Position numbers and translations under genes: made by a program. DNA of 64,000 bases from Phaeospirillum sp. GTDB lineage: Bacteria > Pseudomonadota > Alphaproteobacteria > Rhodospirillales > Magnetospirillaceae. The notes under the pieces are model-generated. The model did not search any database. It had not been told where the DNA came from and saw nothing but the letters and a program-made list of their open reading frames with translations. The DNA lies in NCBI GenBank assembly GCA_030651575.1, contig JAUSFB010000013.1, positions 29,070 to 93,069 of the forward strand. Direction: 5' to 3'. Each line of letters opens with the position of its first letter. Position 1 is the first letter of the stretch. Shown here piece after piece: positions 43,791 through 61,317 of the stretch.

Positions 43791-43806
43791 GGCGGAGGAG
43801 AACCCC

Positions 43807-44787
43807 ATGAGACCCGCATTTTCCGTCCTCTTCCTCACCACCCTGATCGGCTCTGGCCAGGGGCTGCTGATCGCCTTGGTGACGGCGCAGTTCTTCTTCG
43901 TGATCGGCGCCGGCAAGGGCGGCGAAAGCGGCGCTTTCTATGCGGTGGGCAGCGCCCTGGCCCTGGTCCTGCTGGGCCTGGGGCTGGTGGCGTCGTTCTT
44001 TCATCTGGCCAATCCCCAGCGCGGCTGGCGGGCGGCGGCGCGGTGGCGCACTTCGTGGCTGTCGCGCGAAGTGATCCTGATTCCGGCGGTCTGCGGCCTG
44101 ACTCTGCTTTATGCCGGAGTCCATTGGCTGGACTGGCGGCCGGTGTTGGTGGTGTTCGCCAACGGCAAGGCGCTGGATCTGCCCATGGCGGTGGGCTTTG
44201 CCGCCGCCGCCGTCTCGCTGCTGCTGTTCGTCTGCACCGGCATGATCTACGCTTGCGTCAAGTTCATCCGCCAATGGGCCTCCATCTGGACGGTGGTCAA
44301 TTACCTGCTGATGGGGCTGGCTTCGGGCTTTGCCCTGGCCGCCGCCTATGCCGGCCTGATGGACAGCGTGCTGCGCGACTTCCTGGTGGCCGACGCCCTG
44401 GCGCTGACCCTGCTGGGTATGGCGACCCGTCTGTATCAGATCCGCCGCAACGGTCATGCCCGGTTGCGTTCTTCCCTGAAGACCGCCATCGGCACCCACC
44501 ACCCCCAGATCCGCCAGATCACCCAGGGCTTCATGGGGCAGTCCTTCAACACCATCGAGTTCACTGCCCCCGGCGGGGCCGAGACGATCCGGGGACTGAC
44601 CGTGTTCTTCACCCTGGCCGGCTTCGCGGCGCCGTCGCTGTTGCTGGCGGTCAGCCTGGGCGGAACCGGCGCGATGCTGCTGGTGGTGGCGGCGCTGTGC
44701 CAGTATGGGGGCCTGCTGGCCGAGCGCTGGGTGTTCTTCGCCGCCGGAAACCACGTCCAGAATCTTTACTATCAGGCCAAGGCGTAG
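43807..44787 (+). CDS. soeC: Sulfite dehydrogenase membrane subunit SoeC
   Basis: A 326-residue DmsC-like membrane anchor with about eight helices (for example LIALVTAQFFFVIGAGKGGE, ALALVLLGLGLVASFFHLAN and LLLFVCTGMIYACVKFIRQW). It has the short DmsC-type motif HLANPQRGWRAAARW. It would exchange electrons with the quinone pool. GGAGGAG precedes the ATG, 16 bases after soeB. Being DmsC-type rather than NrfD-type supports the Soe assignment of the operon. Confidence 0.9.
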   Translation: MRPAFSVLFLTTLIGSGQGLLIALVTAQFFFVIGAGKGGESGAFYAVGSALALVLLGLGLVASFFHLANPQRGWRAAARWRTSWLSREVILIPAVCGLTLLYAGVHWLDWRPVLVVFANGKALDLPMAVGFAAAAVSLLLFVCTGMIYACVKFIRQWASIWTVVNYLLMGLASGFALAAAYAGLMDSVLRDFLVADALALTLLGMATRLYQIRRNGHARLRSSLKTAIGTHHPQIRQITQGFMGQSFNTIEFTAPGGAETIRGLTVFFTLAGFAAPSLLLAVSLGGTGAMLLVVAALCQYGGLLAERWVFFAAGNHVQNLYYQAKA

Positions 44788-44863
44788 CCGCCGCTTTTTC
44801 GTGGTGTTGCGTTTGACGCAACCGGGCCATGCTTTGGTCCGGGTAGACAGGCTCGGCCACTTC

Positions 44864-44907
44864 ACTATACCGTCCAGCCGGTACACAAACCGCCCGGACG
44901 GTATAGT
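44864..44907 (+). promoter_or_regulatory. Tandem operator of the TetR regulator
   Basis: A perfect 12-base inverted repeat, ACTATACCGTCC and GGACGGTATAGT, lies 20 bases apart. Inside it are two pseudo-palindromes of 16 bases at 44868-44883 (TACCG...CGGTA) and 44888-44903 (AACCG...CGGTA), with centres 20 bases apart, about two helical turns. The block ends 5 bases before the tetR start, so it would overlap promoter and leader. Autorepression of the efflux operon is expected. Confidence 0.8.
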
Positions 44908-44912
44908 CACTC

Positions 44913-45461
44913 ATGAGCACTTTCGACAACATCATCGACGCCGCCATGGCCATCGTGCGCGACCAGGGGGTGGCGAAGCTGACCCTGGACGCCGCCGCCA
45001 AGGCGGCGGGTATCAGCAAGGGCGGCGTGCTCTATCACTTCAAGAGTAAGGACGACCTGATCCGCGGCATGGTCCAGCGGCTGATCGATCAGTGTGACCA
45101 GCTCAATCACGACTATTACCAGCGCGAGTCCGAGGGGCCGTATCGGTGGGCGCGGACCATGGTCCATGCCTGCTTCGACCCCACCGGACCGGCCAATGAC
45201 CCGGTCGGCGGTGCGTTGCTGGCGGCGATCACCGTCAATCCCGTGTTGATGGCCCCTATCCACGCCATGTACGCCCGTTGGCAGGAGCGGTTGGCTGGCG
45301 ACAGCCCCGATATGGAGCGGGCCGGTCTGGTCTGCTCCGCCATGGACGGTTTGTTCTTTCAGCGGCTGATGGGCATCCGGCTGGGCGATTCCGCCGCCTC
45401 CGAGCGCCTGATGCGCCACGCCCTCGACTTGCTGACCCCCAAGGAAGGAGCCTCGTCATGA
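44913..45461 (+). CDS. TetR-family transcriptional regulator
   Basis: A 182-residue repressor. The N-terminal HTH is typical: NIIDAAMAIVRDQGVAKLTL, DAAAKAAGISKGGVLYHFKS and KDDLIRGMVQRL. The C-terminal ligand domain is TetR_C-like (SAMDGLFFQRLMGIRLGD). It is the first gene of an operon with a periplasmic adaptor and RND pump; its stop overlaps the adaptor ATG by 4 bases. An inverted-repeat operator lies directly before it. Confidence 0.92.
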   Translation: MSTFDNIIDAAMAIVRDQGVAKLTLDAAAKAAGISKGGVLYHFKSKDDLIRGMVQRLIDQCDQLNHDYYQRESEGPYRWARTMVHACFDPTGPANDPVGGALLAAITVNPVLMAPIHAMYARWQERLAGDSPDMERAGLVCSAMDGLFFQRLMGIRLGDSAASERLMRHALDLLTPKEGASS

Positions 45462-46585
45462 AGGCCAAACGGATGATGATCATGCTGGTGGGCAGCGCGG
45501 TGGTGTTCGGCGGGGTGTTCGGCTTCGTCAATTTCCGCAACACCATGATCAAGCAGTATTTCGCCTCCATGCCCAAGCCGGTGGTGGCGGTGACCACCGC
45601 CACGGCGTCGCTGGACGAGTGGCGCAGCGTGGTGCCGGCGGTTGGCACCCTTCAGGCGGTCAATGGCGTCGATATCGCCGGCTCCATGTCGGGTCTGGTC
45701 AAGGAGATCGCCTTCCAGTCCGGTCAGGAGGTCAAGCGCGGTCAGCCATTGCTGCGGCTTGACGCCGATGTGGAGCTTGGCGATCTGCGCAGCGCCGAGG
45801 CCGAGCTGGCGCTGGCGCGGACCAGCTACGACCGCAGCCGGGCGCTGTTGCGCTCGGACACGGTCAGCGTCGCGGCGGTGGAGAAGGCCGAGGCCGAGTT
45901 GAAGGTTCGTCAGGCCAAGGCCGGCGGCTTGCAGGCCCAGATTGCCAAAAAAGCGGTGACGGCGCCGTTCGACGGTGTGCTGGGAGTGCGCAAGGTCGAT
46001 CTGGGGCAGTATCTCCAGCCCGGTCAGGTCATCGTCAACCTTCAGGACCTGTCGCTGATGCTGTGCGACTTCACCGTGTCGCAGAAGGATCTGGGAGTGG
46101 TGGCGGTGGGCCAGCCGGTCCGTCTGACCACCGACGCCTGGGTCGGTCACGACTTCGAGGGAACCATCGCCGCCATCGAGCCGCTGGTGGACGCCAAGAC
46201 CGGAATGGTGGGGGTGCAGGCCAAGTTCCCCAATCCCGACCGCCGCCTGCGTCCGGGCATGTTCGCCAAGATCGAAATCGTGCGCCCGGCCGGCGACAAG
46301 GTGGTGACGGTGCCGACCTCGGCGGTGTCTTACAACCTGCACGGCGACGCGGTGTTCGTGGTGCGGGATGGAACCCCCGCCGCCGACGGCAAGGCGGTCA
46401 AGACGGTGGAGCGCGTCGTGGTGCAACTGGGCGATCGCCGCGACGGCGTGGTGGTGGTCAGGCAGGGCGTTGCCGTCGGCGATGTGGTGGTGACCTCGGG
46501 TCAGGTCAAGCTGGAGAACGGCTCCCTGGTCCAGATCGCCGCCGAGGACCCGTTGCGGGCTCCGGCCAGGACCGCGTTGCAGTAG
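45458..46585 (+). CDS. RND efflux periplasmic adaptor (MFP)
   Basis: A 375-residue membrane fusion protein. A single N-terminal helix anchors it (MIMLVGSAVVFGGVFGFVNF). A lipoyl/barrel-sandwich domain has GSMSGLVKEIAFQSGQEVKR and KKAVTAPFDGVLGVRKVDLG, with a helical hairpin between them (ELALARTSYDRSRALL). The beta-barrel ends in VTVPTSAVSYNLHGDAVFVV. It would link the RND pump to an outer-membrane channel, but no TolC-type gene is in this operon. Confidence 0.92.
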   Translation: MKAKRMMIMLVGSAVVFGGVFGFVNFRNTMIKQYFASMPKPVVAVTTATASLDEWRSVVPAVGTLQAVNGVDIAGSMSGLVKEIAFQSGQEVKRGQPLLRLDADVELGDLRSAEAELALARTSYDRSRALLRSDTVSVAAVEKAEAELKVRQAKAGGLQAQIAKKAVTAPFDGVLGVRKVDLGQYLQPGQVIVNLQDLSLMLCDFTVSQKDLGVVAVGQPVRLTTDAWVGHDFEGTIAAIEPLVDAKTGMVGVQAKFPNPDRRLRPGMFAKIEIVRPAGDKVVTVPTSAVSYNLHGDAVFVVRDGTPAADGKAVKTVERVVVQLGDRRDGVVVVRQGVAVGDVVVTSGQVKLENGSLVQIAAEDPLRAPARTALQ

Positions 46586-46596
46586 GAGTGGCCTCC

Positions 46597-49500
46597 ATGT
46601 TCGATATTTTCATCAAGCGGCCGGTGATGGCCTCGGTGGTCAGCCTGCTGATTCTGTTCATCGGCCTCAGGGCGCTGACCAGCCTGCCGGTGCGGCAGTA
46701 TCCCGAGATGACCAATACGGTGATCACCATCACCACCACCTTTCCCGGCGCCGATGCCGACCTGATCCAGGGCTTCGTCACCCAGCCGATCCAAAAGGCG
46801 GTGGCGACCGCCGAGGGGATCGACTACCTGACCTCGCGCTCCATGCAGGGCATGTCGGAGATCAAGGCCTTCGTCCGCCTCAACGAAGATCCGGAAACCG
46901 CCATGACCGAGGTCATGAGCAAGGCCAACGAGGTTCGCTCGGTGTTGCCGCGTGGCATCAACGATCCCATCATCAAGAAGTCGACCGGCCAGTCCTTCGC
47001 CTCGGCCTATCTCGCCTTTTCCTCCGACCGCCTCAGCCAGCAGCAGATCACCGACTATGTCATGCGGGTGATCCAGCCCAAACTGGCGGCGGTGCCGGGC
47101 GTCGCCAACCCGGAGGTGTTCGGCGGCCAGAAATTTTCCATGCGGGTCTGGCTCGATCCGGAAAAGATGGCCCAGTACGGATTGGGGGCGGACGATCTGC
47201 GCAATGCGCTGACCAGCAACAATTTCACCTCGGCCTCGGGTTCGACCAAGGGCTCCTACGACGTGGTCAATACCCAGGCCTCGACCGATCTCAAGACGGT
47301 GGACGAGTTCCGCCAGCTGGTGGTCAAGCATGACGGCGTCCGGCTGGTCCGCCTGGGTGACGTGGCCGAGGTCAAGCTGGGGCCGGAGAACGACGATATG
47401 AGCGTGTTCGCCGGCGGCGACCGCGCCATCTTCGTCGGTATTTTCACCACCCCAGAGGCCAATCCGCTGACGGTGATCCGCCAGGTGCGCGAACAGGCGC
47501 TGCCCGAGTTGCAGGCCCAATTACCGCCGGGGCTCAAGGCCCAGATCGCCTATGATTCGACCCTGTTCATCGAAGCCGCCATCCACGAAGTCGCCACCAC
47601 CATCATCGAGGCGGCGTTGATCGTCATGGTGGTGATCTTTTTCTTCATGGGCTCGTTCCGCGCCGTGGTGATCCCAGTGGTGACGGTGCCGCTGTCGCTG
47701 GTGGGGGTGGCCATCCTGCTGCTGGCGCTGGGCTTTTCCATCAACCTGCTGACCCTGCTGGCCATGGTGCTGGCCATCGGGCTGGTGGTCGACGACGCCA
47801 TCGTGGTGGTGGAGAATATCCACCGCCACATGGAAGAGGGGCTGCCGCCGTTCAAGGCGGCGCTGGTGGGAACGCGCGAGATCGCAGGCCCGGTCATTTC
47901 CATGACCGTGACCCTGGCGGCGGTCTATGCCCCCATCGCCTTCATGGGCGGGCTGACCGGGTCGCTATTCAAGGAATTCGCCCTGACCCTGGCCGGCTCG
48001 GTAGTGGTGTCGGGGGTGATCGCCCTGACCCTGTCGCCCATGATGTGCTCGCTGATCTTGCGCCATGACGACGACAAACGCGGCCTGCCGGCCTTGATCG
48101 ACCGGAGCTTCGAGCGGGTCCGGCTTCGCTACGAGCGTTGGTTGGCGGCGTCGCTGGCCGACCGTCCCACCACCTTGATCTTCGCCCTGATCGTGCTGGC
48201 CAGCCTGCCGTTCCTGTTTCTGGCGGTGCCGACCGAGCTGGCGCCGGAGGAGGACCAGGGGGTGATCTTCACCGCCTATAACGGCCCGGCTTCGGCCAAT
48301 AACGATTTCATGGATGCGTTTTCCCACCAGGTCGATCAGAAGTTGCGGACCTTCCCCGAGACCCGCGACACCTTCCTGATCAACGGCATGGGCTCCATCA
48401 ACCAGGGTTTCGGCGGCACGGTGCTAAAGCCCTGGGCCGACCGCGACCGTGCCGCCAAGCAATTGAGCGCGGCCATGCAGTTGGCCCTGAACGAGGTTTC
48501 GGGCGTCAAGGCCTCGGTATTCCCGCCGCCGCCGCTGCCCGGCGTCGATGGGCTGCCGGTGCAGTTCGTCATCTCGTCCACCACGGAATACGGCCAATTG
48601 CAGGAGCTTCAGGCCGAGATCATGCGCCGGGCGCAGGCCTCGGGCCTGTTCGCCTTCATCGACGGCGACCTGAAGTTCGAAAGCCCCCAGACCAAGGTGG
48701 AGATCGATCGCGACAAGGCGGCGGCCTATGGCATCTCCATGCAGCAGATCGGCGATTCCCTGGCCACCATGACCGGCGGCAATTACGTCAATCTGGTCAA
48801 TCTTCAGGGGCGTTCGTATCAGGTGATCCCCCAGGTTCCGCGCGAGTACCGCCTGGACCCGGCCCATCTGGGGCGGTTCTATGTGCGGGCGGCCGACGGC
48901 ACCGCCATTCCGCTGTCGTCGCTGGTGACCCTGGGCAGCGCGGTGCGGCCGGTGTCTCTCAACCAGTTCAACCAGCTTAACGCGGTGACGATCCAGGCCT
49001 TTCCCATGCCGGGCGTGACCCTGGGCCAGGCGCTGGATCTGCTGAGAACCGTCGCAGCCGAGGTGCTGCCCCAGGACGCCACCATCGATCACGCCGGTCA
49101 GTCGCGCCAGTATGTGCAGGAGGGCAACGCCCTGATGCTCACCTTCGTCTTCGCGCTGGTGGTGATCTTTCTGGTGCTGGCGGCCCAGTTCGAAAGCTTC
49201 CGCGATCCGCTGGTGATCATGGTCTCGGTGCCGCTGTCCATCTGCGGCGCGCTGATCCCGCTGGCGTTGGGGGTGGCCAGCATGAATATCTATACCCAGG
49301 TGGGGCTGGTGACCCTGATCGGCCTGATCACCAAGCACGGCATCTTGATCTGCGAGGTGGCGCGCGAGCGTCAGGAGCAGCAGGGATTGTCGCGGCGCGA
49401 CGCGGTGATGCTGGCGGCCGGGTTGCGGTTGCGCCCGATCCTGATGACCACGGCGGCCATGGTCGCCGGCCTGCTGCCGCTGCTGTTCGCCAGCGGGGCG

Positions 49501-49665
49501 GGGGCGGCGTCGCGCTTTTCCATCGCGGTGGTGATCGTGGCGGGCATGAGCATCGGCACCTTGTTCACCTTGTTCGTGCTGCCGGTGATCTATACCTTCA
49601 TCGCCTCGGACCGGCGGCCGGTCGCGGCGGCCGAGCCGGCCGTCGCCACCGTCGCGGTGGAGTAG
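46597..49665 (+). CDS. RND efflux pump, HAE1 family
   Basis: A 1022-residue inner-membrane proton-driven multidrug exporter of the AcrB type. It begins MFDIFIKRPVMASVVSLLIL and has the two-fold repeat of helices and periplasmic loops. The proton-relay aspartates are visible in IGLVVDDAIVVVENIHRHME, and GLITKHGILICEVARERQ marks the second half. Length is normal. It starts 11 bases after the adaptor stop and is followed by an rluA-type gene 4 bases later. The substrate range is unknown. Confidence 0.95.
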   Translation: MFDIFIKRPVMASVVSLLILFIGLRALTSLPVRQYPEMTNTVITITTTFPGADADLIQGFVTQPIQKAVATAEGIDYLTSRSMQGMSEIKAFVRLNEDPETAMTEVMSKANEVRSVLPRGINDPIIKKSTGQSFASAYLAFSSDRLSQQQITDYVMRVIQPKLAAVPGVANPEVFGGQKFSMRVWLDPEKMAQYGLGADDLRNALTSNNFTSASGSTKGSYDVVNTQASTDLKTVDEFRQLVVKHDGVRLVRLGDVAEVKLGPENDDMSVFAGGDRAIFVGIFTTPEANPLTVIRQVREQALPELQAQLPPGLKAQIAYDSTLFIEAAIHEVATTIIEAALIVMVVIFFFMGSFRAVVIPVVTVPLSLVGVAILLLALGFSINLLTLLAMVLAIGLVVDDAIVVVENIHRHMEEGLPPFKAALVGTREIAGPVISMTVTLAAVYAPIAFMGGLTGSLFKEFALTLAGSVVVSGVIALTLSPMMCSLILRHDDDKRGLPALIDRSFERVRLRYERWLAASLADRPTTLIFALIVLASLPFLFLAVPTELAPEEDQGVIFTAYNGPASANNDFMDAFSHQVDQKLRTFPETRDTFLINGMGSINQGFGGTVLKPWADRDRAAKQLSAAMQLALNEVSGVKASVFPPPPLPGVDGLPVQFVISSTTEYGQLQELQAEIMRRAQASGLFAFIDGDLKFESPQTKVEIDRDKAAAYGISMQQIGDSLATMTGGNYVNLVNLQGRSYQVIPQVPREYRLDPAHLGRFYVRAADGTAIPLSSLVTLGSAVRPVSLNQFNQLNAVTIQAFPMPGVTLGQALDLLRTVAAEVLPQDATIDHAGQSRQYVQEGNALMLTFVFALVVIFLVLAAQFESFRDPLVIMVSVPLSICGALIPLALGVASMNIYTQVGLVTLIGLITKHGILICEVARERQEQQGLSRRDAVMLAAGLRLRPILMTTAAMVAGLLPLLFASGAGAASRFSIAVVIVAGMSIGTLFTLFVLPVIYTFIASDRRPVAAAEPAVATVAVE

Positions 49666-49669
49666 GCCC

Positions 49670-50353
49670 ATGACCCCGGAAGACCTGATCGCCCGCGTCT
49701 TGTATCGCGACGCCTCCATGCTGATCATCGACAAGCCCGCCGGGCTGGCGGTCCATGCCGGCCCCAAGGGCGGCGACCATCTGCAACTCTATCTCGACGC
49801 CCTGCGCTTTGGCCTGCCGCGCGCGCCGGAGCTGGCCCATCGCCTTGACCGCGAGACTTCGGGTTGTCTGGTGTTGGGTCGCCATCGCAAGGCCCTGGCG
49901 GGGCTGGGCGATCTGTTCGCCTCGGGCAAGGTGGACAAGACCTATTGGGCGGTCGTGGTGGGAAAACCGCGCGAGGAGACGGGAGTCATCGATCTGCCGC
50001 TGAAAAAGCGCGAGGCCAAGTTCGGCTGGCGCATGGAGAGCGACCGCTCTGGGCTGGCCTCGGTCACCCAGTGGCGCTTGTTGGGCAGTGACGGGCGGTT
50101 GTCTTGGCTGGAATGCAAGCCGCTGACCGGGCGAACCCACCAGATCCGGGCTCATTGCGCCGCCATCGGCCACCCCCTGGTGGGTGACGCCATCTATGGA
50201 CGCGGAACCGGGACGCTGGCCGGCGACAGGCTGCATCTTCATTCCCGCGCCGTCACGGTGCCGTTTCAGCGCAACAAGCCGGCCATAACGGCCGAGGCGC
50301 CGGTTCCCGAGCATATGCGGGCGGCGCTGTCCGGCTGTGGGTGGCTGCTATAA
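49670..50353 (+). CDS. RluA-family pseudouridine synthase
   Basis: A 227-residue RNA pseudouridine synthase. The catalytic Asp is in LAHRLDRETSGCLVLGR; LIIDKPAGLAVHAGP and PLTGRTHQIRAHCAAIGHPL followed by VGDAIYG are typical. No S4 domain, so it resembles RluA/TruC-type enzymes for rRNA or tRNA; the target base cannot be set from sequence. It begins 4 bases after the RND pump and may be read through from that operon. Confidence 0.9.
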   Translation: MTPEDLIARVLYRDASMLIIDKPAGLAVHAGPKGGDHLQLYLDALRFGLPRAPELAHRLDRETSGCLVLGRHRKALAGLGDLFASGKVDKTYWAVVVGKPREETGVIDLPLKKREAKFGWRMESDRSGLASVTQWRLLGSDGRLSWLECKPLTGRTHQIRAHCAAIGHPLVGDAIYGRGTGTLAGDRLHLHSRAVTVPFQRNKPAITAEAPVPEHMRAALSGCGWLL

Positions 50354-50393
50354 TTACGCAATCTGATACCGAATTACGTAATTTTGCTTGACG
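50352..50393 (+). promoter_or_regulatory. Direct repeats and -35 box before usp
   Basis: AATTACGCAATCT (50352-50364) and AATTACGTAATTT (50372-50384) are near-identical direct repeats spaced exactly 20 bases. A TTGACG box follows at 50388-50393. The layout, two sites on one face of the helix directly upstream of a -35 element, suggests an activator-bound promoter for the usp gene. Confidence 0.4.
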
Positions 50394-50453
50394 GCGAGGC
50401 CTTCCAGCGGTGAACTATCCCGAACCGGCGGGATTTTCCGGGCAGGGGGGATC

Positions 50454-51263
50454 ATGAGCATCAAAGATATTCTCGTTCACGTGGATGGCGACGAAAGCAC
50501 CGCCGCCGGTCTGGCACTGGCCATCGCCCAGGCACGCCGTTTCGGCGCCCGGTTGACCGGGCTGTTCGCCCGCAACGAATTGTACGCCCCCGCCTTGATG
50601 GCGCATCGGCCCAGCGACGCGCTGCTGGCGACGGCGGAGGCGGCTAAGGCCGCCTTTGCCGCCGCGACCGAGGGGCTGGAGACCCGCTGGTGGCAGATCA
50701 ATCACGGCGGCGCCGAGGATATGGTCGCCGAGGCGGTCTTTTGCTGCCACTACATCGACTTGGTGGTGCTGTCGCAGCCGGCCTCGCAGGGGGTCCATGT
50801 GCCGCCGCTCATGGTGGAAAAGATCATTCTGGATTCGGGCCGTCCGGTGCTGGTGGCTCCCACCGACGGCAAGGGTGCCGTCCTTGGTCAAAAGGTGGTG
50901 ATCGGCTGGCGTTCGGGCAAGCAGGCCTCGCGCGCATTGCATGATTCGCTGCCGCTGATCGAAGGCGCCAAGGAGCTTCTGGTGGTCTACCGGCGCGACC
51001 TTGTCACCAAGGACGCCACCACTCCGGCGGTGAACATCATCGATCATCTGCTGGCCCATGGCCTGCCCGCCAAGGGCGAGCGCGTGATGACCGAGGATCT
51101 GGGAGTGATGGATACGCTGCTGTCGCGCGCCTACGACGTGGATGCCGACCTGTTGGTGGTTGGCGGCCATGTGGGCAAGGTTCTCTCGTTCAGCGGCAAG
51201 GCCGGCGCCGGCACCCGGCACATCCTGGCCCATATGGGCCTACCGGTGCTGTTCTCCTGCTGA
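50454..51263 (+). CDS. Universal stress protein
   Basis: A 269-residue Usp-family protein with two domains. The first begins DILVHVDGDESTAAGLALAI; the second half begins KVVIGWRSGKQASRALHDSL and ends in GGHVGKVLSFSGKAGAGTRH with a CPVLFSC-like strand (GLPVLFSC). The ATP-binding glycine motif is less regular than in the usp gene at 769. AGGGGGG lies before the ATG. Monocistronic with a terminator after it and a distinct direct-repeat promoter region before it. Confidence 0.88.
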   Translation: MSIKDILVHVDGDESTAAGLALAIAQARRFGARLTGLFARNELYAPALMAHRPSDALLATAEAAKAAFAAATEGLETRWWQINHGGAEDMVAEAVFCCHYIDLVVLSQPASQGVHVPPLMVEKIILDSGRPVLVAPTDGKGAVLGQKVVIGWRSGKQASRALHDSLPLIEGAKELLVVYRRDLVTKDATTPAVNIIDHLLAHGLPAKGERVMTEDLGVMDTLLSRAYDVDADLLVVGGHVGKVLSFSGKAGAGTRHILAHMGLPVLFSC

Positions 51264-51284
51264 TTCCGGCTTCGAGATAACGTG

Positions 51285-51311
51285 AAACGGCGTCCTTCGG
51301 GACGCCGTTTT
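51285..51311 (+). terminator. Intrinsic terminator after usp
   Basis: An 11-bp stem, AAACGGCGTCC, with a TTCG tetraloop and a short T-run lies 22 bases past the usp stop on the plus strand. Confidence 0.85.
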
Positions 51312-51385
51312 CATGTGTGGGGTCCGTCATACCGGCCAGCCGTCCATTCGTGACGCGAAGCTTTTTCCTCCGACTTGCAAAAGAA

Positions 51386-51415
51386 AACCCCCGCCTCAAT
51401 CAAGAGGCGGGGGTT
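51386..51415 (-). terminator. Intrinsic terminator after rpoC
   Basis: A 12-bp stem, AACCCCCGCCTC with a 6-base loop, is followed on the minus strand by TTTTCTTTTG. It lies 20 bases past the rpoC stop and ends the rpoBC transcript. Confidence 0.9.
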
Positions 51416-51434
51416 CATGTCTTCGCCGTTCGGA

Positions 51435-55955
<4,521 letters not shown>

Positions 55956-56004
55956 TTAGGCTGCTGCGGGGGGATCGATGTCCCCCCGCGCCGGGTCCGT
56001 ATCT

Positions 56005-60180
<4,176 letters not shown>

Positions 60181-60229
60181 TGCCGCTCCTCGTCCTCTTC
60201 GTGGGCATCAGCCCAACTCAACTTTCGTC

Positions 60230-60348
60230 CCCGGTTTTGCCGGGATGCCCCAGACAGGGCGCCACCCGTTCAGGTGGTTAGTCCCTACCCGAAGGGCAGG
60301 GTCGATAAAGCGCCAGAAGGCCGGGATGCGCTAAAACGCATCCCGGCC
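60230..60348 (-). promoter_or_regulatory. Structured rplL-rpoB spacer with attenuator hairpin
   Basis: The strongest element is a 12-bp stem GGCCGGGATGCG/CGCATCCCGGCC (60319-60330 with 60337-60348, loop CTAAAA). On the minus strand it is followed by TTCTGGCGCTTT, not a full T-run. Further small hairpins occur near 60230-60245 (CCCGG/CCGGG) and 60283-60301 (CCCTACCC/GGGCAGGG). It lies between rplL and rpoB, where E. coli has a known partial terminator and RNase III site. Confidence 0.6.
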
Positions 60349-60374
60349 CCTGGTCAAGACACCAGAAGGCGATC

Positions 60375-60746
60375 CTACTTTACCTGCACCTTGGCGCCGG
60401 CTTCCTCGAGGACCTTCTTCAGCTTCTCGGCTTCGTCCTTGGTCGCGCCTTCCTTGACGGTCTTCGGAGCGGCTTCGACCAGATCCTTGGCTTCCTTCAG
60501 GCCCAGGCCGGTGATGGCGCGGACTTCCTTGATCACGTTGATCTTCTTTTCGCCGGCATCGAGCAAGATGACGTCGAACTCGGTCTGCTCTTCGGCGGCG
60601 GGGCCGGCAGCGGCGGCAACGGCGGCAACGGCCACCGGAGCGGCGGCGGAAACGCCCCACTTCTCTTCGAGCATCTTCGAGAGCTCGGCGGCCTCGAGAA
60701 CGGTCAGGGCCGACAGGTCGTCAACCAACTTGGCAAGATCAGCCAT
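60375..60746 (-). CDS. rplL: Ribosomal protein L7/L12
   Basis: A 123-residue stalk protein. N-terminal dimerisation domain ([20 protein letters not shown]), an Ala-rich hinge ([14 protein letters not shown]), and the globular C-terminal domain ([35 protein letters not shown]). GGAG before the ATG. It follows rplJ by 55 bases. Confidence 0.98.
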   Translation of the reverse strand: MADLAKLVDDLSALTVLEAAELSKMLEEKWGVSAAAPVAVAAVAAAAGPAAEEQTEFDVILLDAGEKKINVIKEVRAITGLGLKEAKDLVEAAPKTVKEGATKDEAEKLKKVLEEAGAKVQVK

Positions 60747-60801
60747 TTTCAACAACTCCTAGATATAAAAAAGCTTGAAGCTTCGTTTGTCGGGGAAAAT
60801 C

Positions 60802-61317
60802 TCACGCAGCGTCCTTGTCCGCCTTGGCGCGCAGGACCCGGGCCAACTGGCCAGCGGGAGCCTGAAGCACACCGGCGATACGGGTAGCCGGGGTCGAAAT
60901 CATGCCGATCAGGCGGCCACGCAGCTCGTCGAGCGACGGCAGGGTGGCGAGGGCCTTAATCCCATCGACGTCAAGACGCATGGAGCCCAGCGATCCACCA
61001 AGGATCTTGAGCTTGTCATTGGTCTTGGCGAACTCGACGGCGACCTTGGCGGCGGCGACCGGATCGCTGGAAGCAGCGATAGCGGTCGGGCCGACGAACA
61101 GGTCGGCAAGGTTCTCGAACTCGGTACCAGCAAGGGCAAGCTTGGTGAGACGGTTCTTGGTCACCTTGAAGCTGGCGCCGGCCGCCCGCATCTTGGCCCG
61201 CAGATTCGTCATCTCGGCGACCGTCAGACCCTTGTAGTGGGTGACGACGACGAGACCCGCGTCTCCGAGCTTTCCATGCAGCGACCCGACCCAATCTGCT
61301 TTCTGTGTCCGGTCCAC
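60802..61317 (-). CDS. rplJ: Ribosomal protein L10
   Basis: A 171-residue stalk base protein that anchors L7/L12 and represses its own translation in many bacteria. Start is GTG at 61317 ([13 protein letters not shown]) with GGAG upstream; the longer open frame to 61563 is spurious. Core blocks: [36 protein letters not shown] and the C-terminal helix for L12 binding. The 336-base leader before it holds hairpins. Confidence 0.97.
   Translation of the reverse strand: MDRTQKADWVGSLHGKLGDAGLVVVTHYKGLTVAEMTNLRAKMRAAGASFKVTKNRLTKLALAGTEFENLADLFVGPTAIAASSDPVAAAKVAVEFAKTNDKLKILGGSLGSMRLDVDGIKALATLPSLDELRGRLIGMISTPATRIAGVLQAPAGQLARVLRAKADKDAA

Noticed and set aside
44806..44822. GTTGCG/CGCAAC hairpin after soeC as a terminator
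   Set aside because: Six base pairs and no T-run; too weak to call.
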